From JAVKMO01 sp031539345 (GTDB lineage Bacteria > Bacteroidota > Bacteroidia > Chitinophagales > Chitinophagaceae), in NCBI GenBank assembly GCA_031539345.1, contig JAVKMO010000013.1, positions 1 through 64,000 on the forward strand: DNA of 64,000 nucleotides, given 5' to 3'. Below, piece after piece: positions 6,898-15,438 of the stretch. How positions within the stretch are numbered: the first letter of the stretch is position 1; each line of letters begins with the position of its first letter. The notes beneath the pieces are model-generated. The model was not told the DNA's origin. It made no database searches and saw only the letters and a program-made list of their open reading frames with translations. Position numbers and translations under genes: made by a program.

Positions 6898-9861
6898 ATG
6901 AAAACTATTGCGAACAAGCCTTTAACGAAAAGGTTATTAAAAAAAGCGGCGATGCTTTGGATACTAACATCCTTTGGGTATTTGTCGGCGGAAAGTAATG
7001 CGGGAGTATCAAAAAAAATGATCCCCACTTTTAATTTGCAAGAACAAATGGCGGCTTCGTTATCTTCGTCAAAAGATAGCACTGCGGCACAAGTAAAAAC
7101 AGAAGAAGAAGTTGTGGTAACAGCGTTGGGAATAGAAAAAAATAGAAAAGCATTAGGCTATTCTACTACTAGTGTTAAAGGAGATGAATTAACATTAGCT
7201 CGTGAGGTAAATTTAAGCTCAGTGTTAGTAGGAAAAGTGGCAGGGTTAAATGTAGACGCAAATGCAACAGGGGTTGGTGGATCAACAAAAATCACCATTA
7301 GAGGTAATAACTCTTTGACTCTTGGAAGTCAACCTTTGGTAGTTGTAAATGGTATACCTTTTGATAATACAAATCCTGGTGGAGCTGGCAAATGGGGAGG
7401 TATTGATTTAGGAGATGGAATGTCAAGTATCAATCCTGATGATATTGAAAGCGTAAACGTACTAAAAGGTGCTGCGGCTGCGGCACTATATGGTCAACGT
7501 GCTAGAAATGGAGCTTTGGTTATAACAACAAAAGCAGGCAAAAGAAATAGACCTGTTTCAGTAGATATTAATAGTAATACAACTTTTGATGCACCTATTG
7601 ACTTTACTGATTATCAATTCGAATATGGTCAAGGTACTGCAGGACAAAAACCAACGACAAAAGCTGATGCGCTTGCTACTGGTGCTTCTGGTTGGGGGGC
7701 AAAATTAGACGGCTCACCAGTCATTATTTTTGATGGTTCTACTAAACCCTACAGTGCTCAAAAAAATAATATCACTAATTTTTACAATGTTGGCTCAACA
7801 CTTAGTAATAGTGTTTCTGCTTATGGAGGATCTCAAAATGCCGACTATTTCTTTTCTTATGGAAATGTAACCAATAAAGGGATTTTACCAAATTCTACTT
7901 ATGATAGAAATTCAGTAGCTTTAAATGTTAATCTAGATATAAACTCTAAAATAAGTAGTGGGGTAAATATCAATTATGTGAATGAATCACGAGGAGGCAT
8001 ATCGCAGTTAAGTGACGCACCAAATAATGCAAATTTTGGTATTAGAACTCTTCCTGCAAATATTAGCCAAGAATATTTAAAACCAGGGTACACAGGAGAA
8101 GGTTCTACGTTATTAGAATCTCAGTTTTCTGATAATCCTTACAGAACAAATCCATATTTTGTAATTAATAGAAACAAAAACACTTCTCAAAAAAACAGGG
8201 TATTTGGAGCTGCATTTGTAAAATACCAAGTTTTGCCAGAATTTTCAGTAAAAGGTAGAGTAACTAATGATTTTTATGCATTTGAAGCGTATAATATTTA
8301 TCCAGCTGGCATTACGTTCAGACCTTTGGGGGCACTAGATAATTATAATAATACCAAATTCAGTGAAATTAATGCAGAGTTTACAGCAAATTATAAGAAA
8401 AAATTTGATAAAATCGGTGTTGATGTAATAGCTGGTGCTAATACTTTATACCGTAATTCTAATATATGGAATATAAATGCAGGTGACTTTAGTTTTTTTG
8501 ATGTTTATAATCCTGCAACTGCAGCCACTCAACGTTCAAATTTAAGTCAGCCTAAAAGCAGAATAAACTCATTGTTTGCATCGGCAGATATTAATTATGA
8601 TAATTTTTTGTTTTTAACAATTTCTAATCGAAGCGATTGGTCTTCAACACTTCCAAAAGAAAATAACTTTTTTAATTACCCAGCTGTTTCATTAGGTTTT
8701 GACGCCGCAAAATTGATTAATTCATCAATGGTTAATTTGTTAAAATTGAGAGCTGCTTATGCAACTGTAGGAGGAGAAGCTGCACCTTTTCAAACACAAT
8801 TAGCCTACTCATTAGGTGCTCCAGTTTCGGGAACATCTATAGGGGCTATACCATCTACAATTCCAAATATAAATTTAAAACCTTTAACTATTAGTGAAAT
8901 GGAATTGGGTTTTGAAACTAAATTATTTAATAATAGATTAAATGTAGATTTTGCTTGGTATTCTAAAACAACTAAAGATGATATTGTTAATTCTACAGTA
9001 TCTCAAACATCTGGTTATTCGGCTGCAGTGCAAAATATAGCTGAAATTAAAAATCAAGGTGTAGAATTATTAATTAATGGAGATGTTATTAATACAGGAA
9101 AATTTAAATGGAATACAGGTGTAAACTTGGCATATAATATCAATGAGGTTGTTGCTTTAGCTCCAGGTCAAACAACATTAAGAGCTGGTGAGGCAAGAAC
9201 TGGCAGAGCATTTGTAGAAAATGTAGTTGGCAAATCAATAAATCAAATAGCTGTTTTTGACTACAAAAAAGATAAAAACGGGAAATTGATTTTAAAGGAT
9301 GATGGGACACCGCAAGCCATAGATACCGTAACTTATGCAGGTTCTGGTATTCATCCATTTACAGGTGCATGGAATAATAGTGTATCTTATGCAGGTCTTA
9401 CATTAAGTTTCTTAATAGATTGGAAATTTGGAGGATACATTTATTCTTCTACTGACTCAAGAGCCATAGCTGCAGGTTTTCATAAAAATACATTAACAAG
9501 CAGAGGGGGAGTAAACGTATTGGGTGTTGATGATAAAGGTAACGCAGTATCTAAACAAGTAAGAGCACAAGATTATTATGATGCCATTGCAAATATTTCT
9601 AGCTTACAAGTATACGACGCAAGTTTTATTAAACTACGTTCAGTTACATTAAGTTATAATATACCATTTTCTGGTGCAGCTAAAAAGTATATTAAATCTG
9701 CAACGGTATCTTTTGTTGCAAGAAATTTATTTTACATTCTTAGAAAAACAGAAAATATTGAGCCGGAGGCTAATTATAATACTTTGACAGTGCAAGGATT
9801 AGAAGGAGCTGGTTTACCAACTTCACGTTCTTTTGGATTTAATATTGCACTTAAGTTTTAA
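6898..9861 (+). CDS. SusC/RagA-family TonB-dependent outer-membrane transporter
   Basis: The 987-residue protein is the barrel half of a SusCD pair, importing oligosaccharides or peptides with TonB energy. After a signal region (about residues 14-35), the TonB box EEEVVVTALGIEKNRKALGYS sits near residue 70. The plug domain spans roughly 85-215 and includes GAAAAALYGQRARNGALVITTK, followed by a long barrel. Most SusC proteins carry an ~80-residue carboxypeptidase-regulatory-like domain between signal and TonB box; here only about 35 residues separate them, so that domain is missing. The gene is 38 bp upstream of its SusD partner. The divergent nagB and ROK genes suggest an amino-sugar-containing substrate such as chitin oligomers. 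Confidence 0.92.
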   Translation: MKTIANKPLTKRLLKKAAMLWILTSFGYLSAESNAGVSKKMIPTFNLQEQMAASLSSSKDSTAAQVKTEEEVVVTALGIEKNRKALGYSTTSVKGDELTLAREVNLSSVLVGKVAGLNVDANATGVGGSTKITIRGNNSLTLGSQPLVVVNGIPFDNTNPGGAGKWGGIDLGDGMSSINPDDIESVNVLKGAAAAALYGQRARNGALVITTKAGKRNRPVSVDINSNTTFDAPIDFTDYQFEYGQGTAGQKPTTKADALATGASGWGAKLDGSPVIIFDGSTKPYSAQKNNITNFYNVGSTLSNSVSAYGGSQNADYFFSYGNVTNKGILPNSTYDRNSVALNVNLDINSKISSGVNINYVNESRGGISQLSDAPNNANFGIRTLPANISQEYLKPGYTGEGSTLLESQFSDNPYRTNPYFVINRNKNTSQKNRVFGAAFVKYQVLPEFSVKGRVTNDFYAFEAYNIYPAGITFRPLGALDNYNNTKFSEINAEFTANYKKKFDKIGVDVIAGANTLYRNSNIWNINAGDFSFFDVYNPATAATQRSNLSQPKSRINSLFASADINYDNFLFLTISNRSDWSSTLPKENNFFNYPAVSLGFDAAKLINSSMVNLLKLRAAYATVGGEAAPFQTQLAYSLGAPVSGTSIGAIPSTIPNINLKPLTISEMELGFETKLFNNRLNVDFAWYSKTTKDDIVNSTVSQTSGYSAAVQNIAEIKNQGVELLINGDVINTGKFKWNTGVNLAYNINEVVALAPGQTTLRAGEARTGRAFVENVVGKSINQIAVFDYKKDKNGKLILKDDGTPQAIDTVTYAGSGIHPFTGAWNNSVSYAGLTLSFLIDWKFGGYIYSSTDSRAIAAGFHKNTLTSRGGVNVLGVDDKGNAVSKQVRAQDYYDAIANISSLQVYDASFIKLRSVTLSYNIPFSGAAKKYIKSATVSFVARNLFYILRKTENIEPEANYNTLTVQGLEGAGLPTSRSFGFNIALKF

Positions 9862-9899
9862 TCTAATTAAATATTTTTTTAACTAAATAATTTTACCCT

Positions 9900-11504
9900 A
9901 TGAATAAGTATATAAAAAACTCCGTCTTCTTGATATTCCTTGGAATAGCAATGTCATGTAATAAAAATTTTCAAGAATTAAATACAGATGCCAATTCTGC
10001 AACGCTTTCAAGCTACAATCAAAATAGTTCTTTATCAAAAGCCCAACTTGAATATGCAGGAAATTCCGATTTCAGTTATGAAACATGGCGAGTAAATATT
10101 ATTTACAGCAGTTTGATGATGCAACACCTTGCTAATAATTCTTGGTATAGTGGCGATAAATACATAGAAAATTTAGGATGGCAGTCATCTTATTTTGATG
10201 TTGCATTTAGAGATCAATTGAAATATGCAACAGATATTATTATCAATACGAAAGGTAAACCTAATTTAGTTACCTTATACAATGCAGCAAGAATAATGCG
10301 AGTGTTAATTGCACATAGATTAACTGACATTTATGGCGATATTCCATATTCAGACGCTGGTTTTGGCTCATTAGGAGATGCAAAATATTTAAATCCAAAA
10401 TATGATAATCAGGCGGAAATTTATCCTGATATGTTAAAACAGTTGGACTCAGCACAAACAGAGATTACAACTGGAACGGATAAATTAACCAACGATTTGA
10501 TTTATAAAGGAGATGTATCTCTATGGAAAAAATTCGCAAATTCATTAATGTTGCGTTTGGCAATGCGTTTAGTAAAAGTAGACGTTGCAAATGCTCAAAA
10601 ATGGGCAGAAAAAGCAGTTGCAAATGGTGCGTTTTCTTCAAATGATGATAATGCTTTAATTAAGCATGATGCATCTGGAGGAAGAGCTACCGTAAACAGA
10701 ATTAACAATATTCTTGGAAATGAATGGGATGCAACAGGTATGAAAACAAAAGGTAAACAGGATATACTTTTAAGTCAAACTTTTGTGGATTTTTTAAAAA
10801 ATAATAATGATCCAAGACTGGGAATTATAGCTGTATTAAGAAATAATAATGACAAAACACCTGCTAATCAAATTGGTATGCCTAATGGTTACGATAATGG
10901 AACGACTATTAAGCCCATAACAGGTGCTCCTAATTATCCTGGAGAAGCAGACGATACGAGAAATGGAACAACTGATAAAGTATATAAATATTCGACTATA
11001 AATTCTGATTTATTAGGATTATCAGCCCCTACTTGTGTAATAAGTTATGCCGAAGTGGCATTATTAAAAGCAGAAATGGCAGTGAAAGGATGGAATAATG
11101 GTGGTGTTAGTGCTCAAGTAGCTTATGACAATGGCGTTAAAGCATCCATGAAACAGTTTGCTCAATATAATAGCGCTTCTACAGTAGCAGATGCTGACAT
11201 AACTACATATTTAACTGCAAGTGGAAAAAAATGGGATGCGGCTAATGGTTTAACATTAATTAATGAACAATACTGGGTTGCTACATTTTTTAATTGGTAT
11301 GAAACATGGGCAAATTGGAGAAGAACGGGTATTCCTGCACTAACCCCAGTTAATTATACTGGTAATGCTACAGGAGGAACTATTCCTCGAAGAATGACTT
11401 ATCCAGCTACTGAAGCATCAGATAACAAAGCTAATTTTAATACGGCAGTTTCAAGGCTTTCTAATGGAAACACAATGACAAGCAGAGTATGGTGGGATAA
11501 GTAA
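9900..11504 (+). CDS. SusD/RagB-family nutrient-binding outer-membrane lipoprotein
   Basis: The 534-residue lipoprotein has a signal peptide with lipobox AMSC (lipidated Cys20) and starts its mature part NKNFQELNTD, as SusD proteins do. It belongs by sequence to the SusD-like_2 group, with a C-terminus rich in IPRRMTYP and ending RVWWDK. It forms the lid that captures substrate above the SusC barrel. It follows susC with no room for another promoter, so the two are one operon. A mutated C-terminal fragment of a related protein lies directly downstream, pointing to an earlier tandem duplication or recombination. Confidence 0.92.
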   Translation: MNKYIKNSVFLIFLGIAMSCNKNFQELNTDANSATLSSYNQNSSLSKAQLEYAGNSDFSYETWRVNIIYSSLMMQHLANNSWYSGDKYIENLGWQSSYFDVAFRDQLKYATDIIINTKGKPNLVTLYNAARIMRVLIAHRLTDIYGDIPYSDAGFGSLGDAKYLNPKYDNQAEIYPDMLKQLDSAQTEITTGTDKLTNDLIYKGDVSLWKKFANSLMLRLAMRLVKVDVANAQKWAEKAVANGAFSSNDDNALIKHDASGGRATVNRINNILGNEWDATGMKTKGKQDILLSQTFVDFLKNNNDPRLGIIAVLRNNNDKTPANQIGMPNGYDNGTTIKPITGAPNYPGEADDTRNGTTDKVYKYSTINSDLLGLSAPTCVISYAEVALLKAEMAVKGWNNGGVSAQVAYDNGVKASMKQFAQYNSASTVADADITTYLTASGKKWDAANGLTLINEQYWVATFFNWYETWANWRRTGIPALTPVNYTGNATGGTIPRRMTYPATEASDNKANFNTAVSRLSNGNTMTSRVWWDK

Positions 11505-11541
11505 TCATTTTTAGTAATCACCTATGTGTAAAAAGTATTGA

Positions 11542-11661
11542 CAGAAAATAAGTGTTCCTAAAAAGAGAATTAATAATGTTGCTGTAAAATATTTAGGTGG
11601 TGATGATAACGGAGCTACTCAACTTTGGTGAGATACAAATGCTGGCATAAGCAATTTTTAA
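11542..11661 (+). pseudogene. Remnant of a second SusD-like C-terminus
   Basis: Between the susD stop and the terminator, one frame reads as about 39 codons resembling a SusD tail: VPKKRINNVAVKYLGG, then ATQLW, a TGA stop at 11629-11631, then DTNAGISNF and a TAA. If the TGA were TGG the tail would read LWWDTN, matching the RVWWD ending of the intact SusD just upstream. No start codon or body remains. It looks like the debris of a duplicated or replaced susD. Confidence 0.6.
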
Positions 11662-11710
11662 TGCGATGCCATAACAAATAGAAAAAAAGGTTAAAAGGTT
11701 AAATGAAAGG

Positions 11711-11742
11711 AAGGACGAGGGAAACCTCGTCTTTTCTTTTTT
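11711..11742 (+). terminator. Strong rho-independent terminator after susC-susD
   Basis: gacgagg and cctcgtc form a perfect 7-bp GC-rich stem with a gaaa tetraloop, followed by ttttctttttt. This closes the SusCD operon and its remnant. Confidence 0.9.
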
Positions 11743-11900
11743 ATATAGATTTAGTTGTTATATAAATTCTACCAATGCAATGTCCGATGATTGATTTTTG
11801 TTAAATATGCTCCCCAACCCCAAAATATTTTTAATATCTTTATGGGAATACAAATTCAGGTTATGATAAAATTTATTTTTACTTACTTTATTCTAAAAAT

Positions 11901-13025
11901 ATGACACTCTTAAAACGCACACTATCTTGTTTGATGGCTTTAATATTAATCGCTTGTCAAAATACCAATCAACCATTTAAAGTAGAAACGTTTTTTATAG
12001 GCACATATACCGATAAAATATACACCCTACAGTTTGACAAAATGAAAGGCTCTTTAACTTTAATAGATTCGGTTAAAGGAATCCCCAATCCTTCATTTCT
12101 AAGTTTAGATAGTCAAAACCATTTTTTATATGTTGTCAATGAAAACAATACCGGCAGCTTAAGTAAATGGAGTGCTTCTAATAATGCGTTAAAAATTTTA
12201 GACACACAAGCCATAAAAGGCATACACCCTTGTTATGTATCATTAAGTCATACAAAAAAATATTTGGGAATTGCGAATTATACGAGCGGAGACATTATGA
12301 TTAGAAATTTGCAAAACCATACTGATTCAATAATTGTCATACCAGAAAAAAACACGAATAAAAAAAACTCTCATCTTGTATCACATGCACATAGCCTTGT
12401 TTTTTTACCTCATAATGACACGCAATTTGTAACGGCTAATTTGGGTTTAGACCGATTAACTTTTTATACCATAGTCTATAGAAATAAGCTAAATAAGACT
12501 ATGATTAATCAAGAAATTTTATTGCCTAAAGGTTCTGGCCCAAGGCATTTAATTTTTTCACCTATTGATAAAAATCGTTTGTATGTTATCAATGAATTAG
12601 GCGGATATGTATCTTTTCTATCAAAAAATAATAACCAATGGCAAATTGTTCAAAACATACCTAGTGATACTACGATTCGTCAAAAAGAAGACGTTAGTGG
12701 CTCTGCAGATATTCATATTACAACTGATGGCAAGTTTTTATATACCAGCAACAGACTCACGTCTAATAGCATTTCTGTATTTAGCATTGACCCGAAAGGT
12801 TTGTTGAAATTTATTCAACAAATTAGAACACCCAAACACCCACGTAATTTTTTAATTACAACAAATCAACAATATATTTTTGTTGCAAGTAGAGATGAAA
12901 ATAGTGTAAGTGTCTATAAACGAAATATGCAAAATGGGTTATTGACAGAAACGCCTATAAGTCAAATAAATATTCCCAAACCTGTTTGTATAGCCACCGC
13001 TTACCAAAGGTTGATGAGTCAATAA
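11901..13025 (+). CDS. Lactonase-family (6-phosphogluconolactonase-like) beta-propeller lipoprotein
   Basis: This 374-residue protein has a lipoprotein signal (LIAC, Cys19) followed by a seven-bladed propeller of the YbhE/lactonase family. Family traits include FFIGTYTDKIYT near the start, NPSFLSLDSQNHFLYVVNE, a GSGPRHLIFSP motif and TSNRLTSNSISVFSI. The family covers cytosolic 6-phosphogluconolactonase and many secreted members of unknown substrate; the lipid anchor places this one outside the cytoplasm, so a pentose-phosphate role is unlikely. It lies between the SusD terminator and a DUF2147 gene. Confidence 0.85.
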   Translation: MTLLKRTLSCLMALILIACQNTNQPFKVETFFIGTYTDKIYTLQFDKMKGSLTLIDSVKGIPNPSFLSLDSQNHFLYVVNENNTGSLSKWSASNNALKILDTQAIKGIHPCYVSLSHTKKYLGIANYTSGDIMIRNLQNHTDSIIVIPEKNTNKKNSHLVSHAHSLVFLPHNDTQFVTANLGLDRLTFYTIVYRNKLNKTMINQEILLPKGSGPRHLIFSPIDKNRLYVINELGGYVSFLSKNNNQWQIVQNIPSDTTIRQKEDVSGSADIHITTDGKFLYTSNRLTSNSISVFSIDPKGLLKFIQQIRTPKHPRNFLITTNQQYIFVASRDENSVSVYKRNMQNGLLTETPISQINIPKPVCIATAYQRLMSQ

Positions 13026-13058
13026 TAAATCATTGATTTGTTTTTTTAAGCTCATTTT

Positions 13059-13739
13059 ATGACATTAATATTACTTGTTGCCTCCTTGTATCACATGAAT
13101 ATAAATTCATTTGTAATGGATAATAATGTTCATTTTAAAAACACAGCATTGAGTAAAACAAAAGCACGGATCGAAATTCAAGATTCTTCCAACATACCAC
13201 AAATGAAAGGTTCTTCTACCATACAACAAATCCAAGATTCTTCCAACATACAACAAATGCAAGGTTCTTCTACAATACAACCAATGGAAGGTTCTTCTAC
13301 CATAAAACAAATGATTGCTTTTTTAAAAATAAAAGATGACCGAAATCTTATAAGAGGCGTATGGTTAAATGGTGCAAAAAATGCACAAATAGAAATTTTT
13401 CAAACCGATTCTAATACATATGCAGGGAGAATAGTTTGGCTACGAGTGCCTATAGATACGCTAACCAAGAAACCTAAATTAGATAAATTGAACCCCGATA
13501 CAACTCTCCGGAAACAACCACTTATAGGACTTGTTAGTTTTAAAAATTTTATTTATGAGGGAAAAGGAATTTGGAATCAAGGCACAGGTTATGACCCAAC
13601 AACTGGGAGAACCTATAATGGAAGAATCACAATGAATATAAAAAACGCGGATTTCAATAAAATAAAATTAACTGGTTATTGGAAAACGCCTTTGTTGAGA
13701 AGAAGTTCACTATGGATACGAATGAGTTTGCCAAATTAA
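13059..13739 (+). CDS. DUF2147-domain protein with N-terminal 9-residue repeats
   Basis: Of 226 residues, the C-terminal ~120 match DUF2147: GVWLNGAKNAQIEIFQ, YAGRIVWL, a GYDPTTGRTYNG turn and LTGYWKTPLLRRSSLWIRM. This domain is found in small exported bacterial proteins of unknown function. Residues 42-86 are five copies of a nine-residue repeat of the form (D/G)SS(N/T)IQQMQ, encoded by 27-bp DNA repeats. The hydrophobic start could be a poor signal peptide. The start is 33 bp after the lactonase stop, so the two may be co-transcribed. The repeat is a hydrophilic low-complexity linker whose copy number is probably variable. Confidence 0.7.
   Translation: MTLILLVASLYHMNINSFVMDNNVHFKNTALSKTKARIEIQDSSNIPQMKGSSTIQQIQDSSNIQQMQGSSTIQPMEGSSTIKQMIAFLKIKDDRNLIRGVWLNGAKNAQIEIFQTDSNTYAGRIVWLRVPIDTLTKKPKLDKLNPDTTLRKQPLIGLVSFKNFIYEGKGIWNQGTGYDPTTGRTYNGRITMNIKNADFNKIKLTGYWKTPLLRRSSLWIRMSLPN
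13182..13316 (+). repeat. Five tandem 27-bp in-frame repeats
   Basis: Five imperfect 27-bp units lie end to end in the reading frame of the DUF2147 gene, of the type (g)(g/a)ttcttc(t/c)a(a/c)catacaacaaatg. Units 1 and 3 encode DSSN-type copies and units 2, 4 and 5 GSST-type copies, suggesting that expansion involved a two-unit block. Since 27 is a multiple of 3, copy-number change keeps the frame. Confidence 0.85.
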
Positions 13740-13793
13740 AACCATTGCAAAACTATTGACACATTTTGTTTCATTCAAAGCAATTATATTCGT

Positions 13794-13925
13794 ATGGCAT
13801 TTTCATCGTCAAACTATTTATTGTCTGAAGAAAGTCTTCAACACTTGGTTGCCGGCATAGTGGTGTTAAAAATAATTTTCACTCATATCAATAAAAAAAA
13901 TAATTGGTTTCGCAGCGGTATCTAA
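13794..13925 (+). CDS. Possible 43-residue ORF upstream of hisH
   Basis: The frame reads MAFSSSNYLLSEESLQHLV, continues with a moderately hydrophobic stretch and ends WFRSGI. It resembles nothing I recognise. It occupies the 205-bp gap before hisH on the same strand. It may be a chance ORF in the hisH leader. Confidence 0.2.
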   Translation: MAFSSSNYLLSEESLQHLVAGIVVLKIIFTHINKKNNWFRSGI

Positions 13926-13944
13926 ATCCTATTATCATTGTCGC

Positions 13945-14529
13945 ATGAAGATTGTAATTATTAAATACAACGCAGGGAATACAGCATCTTTGAATTATGC
14001 TTTACAACGCATAGGATACGAATCGATTATTAGTGATGACGAAAAGATAATTCAGTCTGCCGATAAAATTTTATTTCCAGGTCAAGGCGAAGCATCAAGT
14101 GCGATGCAATTTTTACAAGAAAAAAAAATAGACATACTCATCAAACAATTGCAACAACCTGTTTTAGGAATTTGCGTTGGCTTGCAATTACTCTGTATGT
14201 TTTCTGAAGAAGGTGAAACAAAGTGTATTGATATCATACCTGCTACGGTAAAAAAAATACCTCCTCCTGCAAAAGTTCCGCATATTGGTTGGAATACAAT
14301 AACAAAATTACAAACGCCTTTATTTGCAAATGTTTTAGAAGGAGCTTATGTATATTATGCGAATAGCTTTTGTGTTCCGCCAATTAAACAAAGCATAGCA
14401 CTGACAAATTATCACCAAAATTTTTCGGCAGCCTTACACCATAAAAATTTTTACGGTATTCAATTTCATCCAGAAAAATCGGGTCTTGTTGGAGAACAAA
14501 TTTTACGCAATTTCTTAACCTTATGCTAA
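13945..14529 (+). CDS. hisH: Imidazole glycerol phosphate synthase, glutaminase subunit
   Basis: HisH hydrolyses glutamine and passes ammonia to HisF for imidazole ring closure in histidine synthesis. The 194-residue protein is a full-length class I glutamine amidotransferase: LFPGQGEASSAMQFL near residue 43, the nucleophile in GICVGLQLL (Cys77), and FHPEKSG carrying the His/Glu of the triad. The gene overlaps hisA by 7 bp, so the two are translationally coupled. The partner subunit hisF, usually next in Bacteroidota his operons, is not in this window. Confidence 0.95.
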   Translation: MKIVIIKYNAGNTASLNYALQRIGYESIISDDEKIIQSADKILFPGQGEASSAMQFLQEKKIDILIKQLQQPVLGICVGLQLLCMFSEEGETKCIDIIPATVKKIPPPAKVPHIGWNTITKLQTPLFANVLEGAYVYYANSFCVPPIKQSIALTNYHQNFSAALHHKNFYGIQFHPEKSGLVGEQILRNFLTLC

Positions 14530-15254
14530 AGAATAAAATCGACATTATACCAGCAATAGACATTATCAATGGTCATTGTGTACGCCTTGTTAAGGGCGAC
14601 TATCAGCAACAAACAACTTACCATACACAACCTTTAGATATTGCAAAAACATATCAAGACAATGGTATTCAGCGTTTACATTTAGTCGATTTAGATGGTG
14701 CAAAAGCAGGAGCAATTAAAAATTTATTTGTTTTAGAAACGATTGCAAAACACACTACATTGACCATAGATTTTGGCGGAGGTATTCAAACAAAACAAGA
14801 CGTACAAAATATTTTTAATGCTGGTGCAACTATGGTGAGTGTCGGTAGTCTTGCCATCAAAAACAAACCCTTGTGGCAAGAATTAATTTCAATGTATGGA
14901 CCAGAAAAAATTTTATTAGGAGCAGATGTTAAAAACGAAAAGATAGCGATTAGCGGCTGGTTAGAACAAACTCAAATTTCACTCTCTGATTTTTTAGAAG
15001 AAAACAGTCAGCTTGGTATTCAAAAAATTTTCATTACCGATATTCATAAAGACGGACTTTTACAAGGACCGGCAATAGAATTATATTCAAAAATTCATTT
15101 GCAATTTCCGCACCTACAAATTATTGCCAGCGGAGGTATCCATGTGATTGAAGATATACAATATTTATTAGATGTAGGTTGCAGTGGCGTGATTATTGGC
15201 AAAGCAATCTATGAAAACAAAATTTCACTTCAACAATTAAAAACTTTTTTGTAA
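14523..15254 (+). CDS. hisA: ProFAR isomerase of histidine biosynthesis
   Basis: This 243-residue (beta/alpha)8 enzyme converts ProFAR to PRFAR. It shows the HisA opening PAIDIINGHCVRLVKGDY with the catalytic Asp, the phosphate-binding motifs DFGGGIQT and ASGGI, and VTDIHKDGL-like text (ITDIHKDGLLQGP) with the second catalytic Asp. The DYQQQT motif distinguishes it from HisF. Its ATG lies inside the end of hisH. No further his gene follows: the next gene is gldK after a 184-bp gap. Confidence 0.95.
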   Translation: MLKNKIDIIPAIDIINGHCVRLVKGDYQQQTTYHTQPLDIAKTYQDNGIQRLHLVDLDGAKAGAIKNLFVLETIAKHTTLTIDFGGGIQTKQDVQNIFNAGATMVSVGSLAIKNKPLWQELISMYGPEKILLGADVKNEKIAISGWLEQTQISLSDFLEENSQLGIQKIFITDIHKDGLLQGPAIELYSKIHLQFPHLQIIASGGIHVIEDIQYLLDVGCSGVIIGKAIYENKISLQQLKTFL

Positions 15255-15438
15255 TCGCAATTTGTTTGAACAACGCTTAACTTTGACTCATTATTGAATT
15301 TGTTTTGCTACCCTAAATCATTTTGTTAACTAAAATGTTCAGCCTTATTAATATTTATTTTACCATTTATAGTTTTTTTTTTTAGTTTCGTTGAACTTCT
15401 CTTTTATTACATTACCCTATCATTTAATTCGTATTTGT

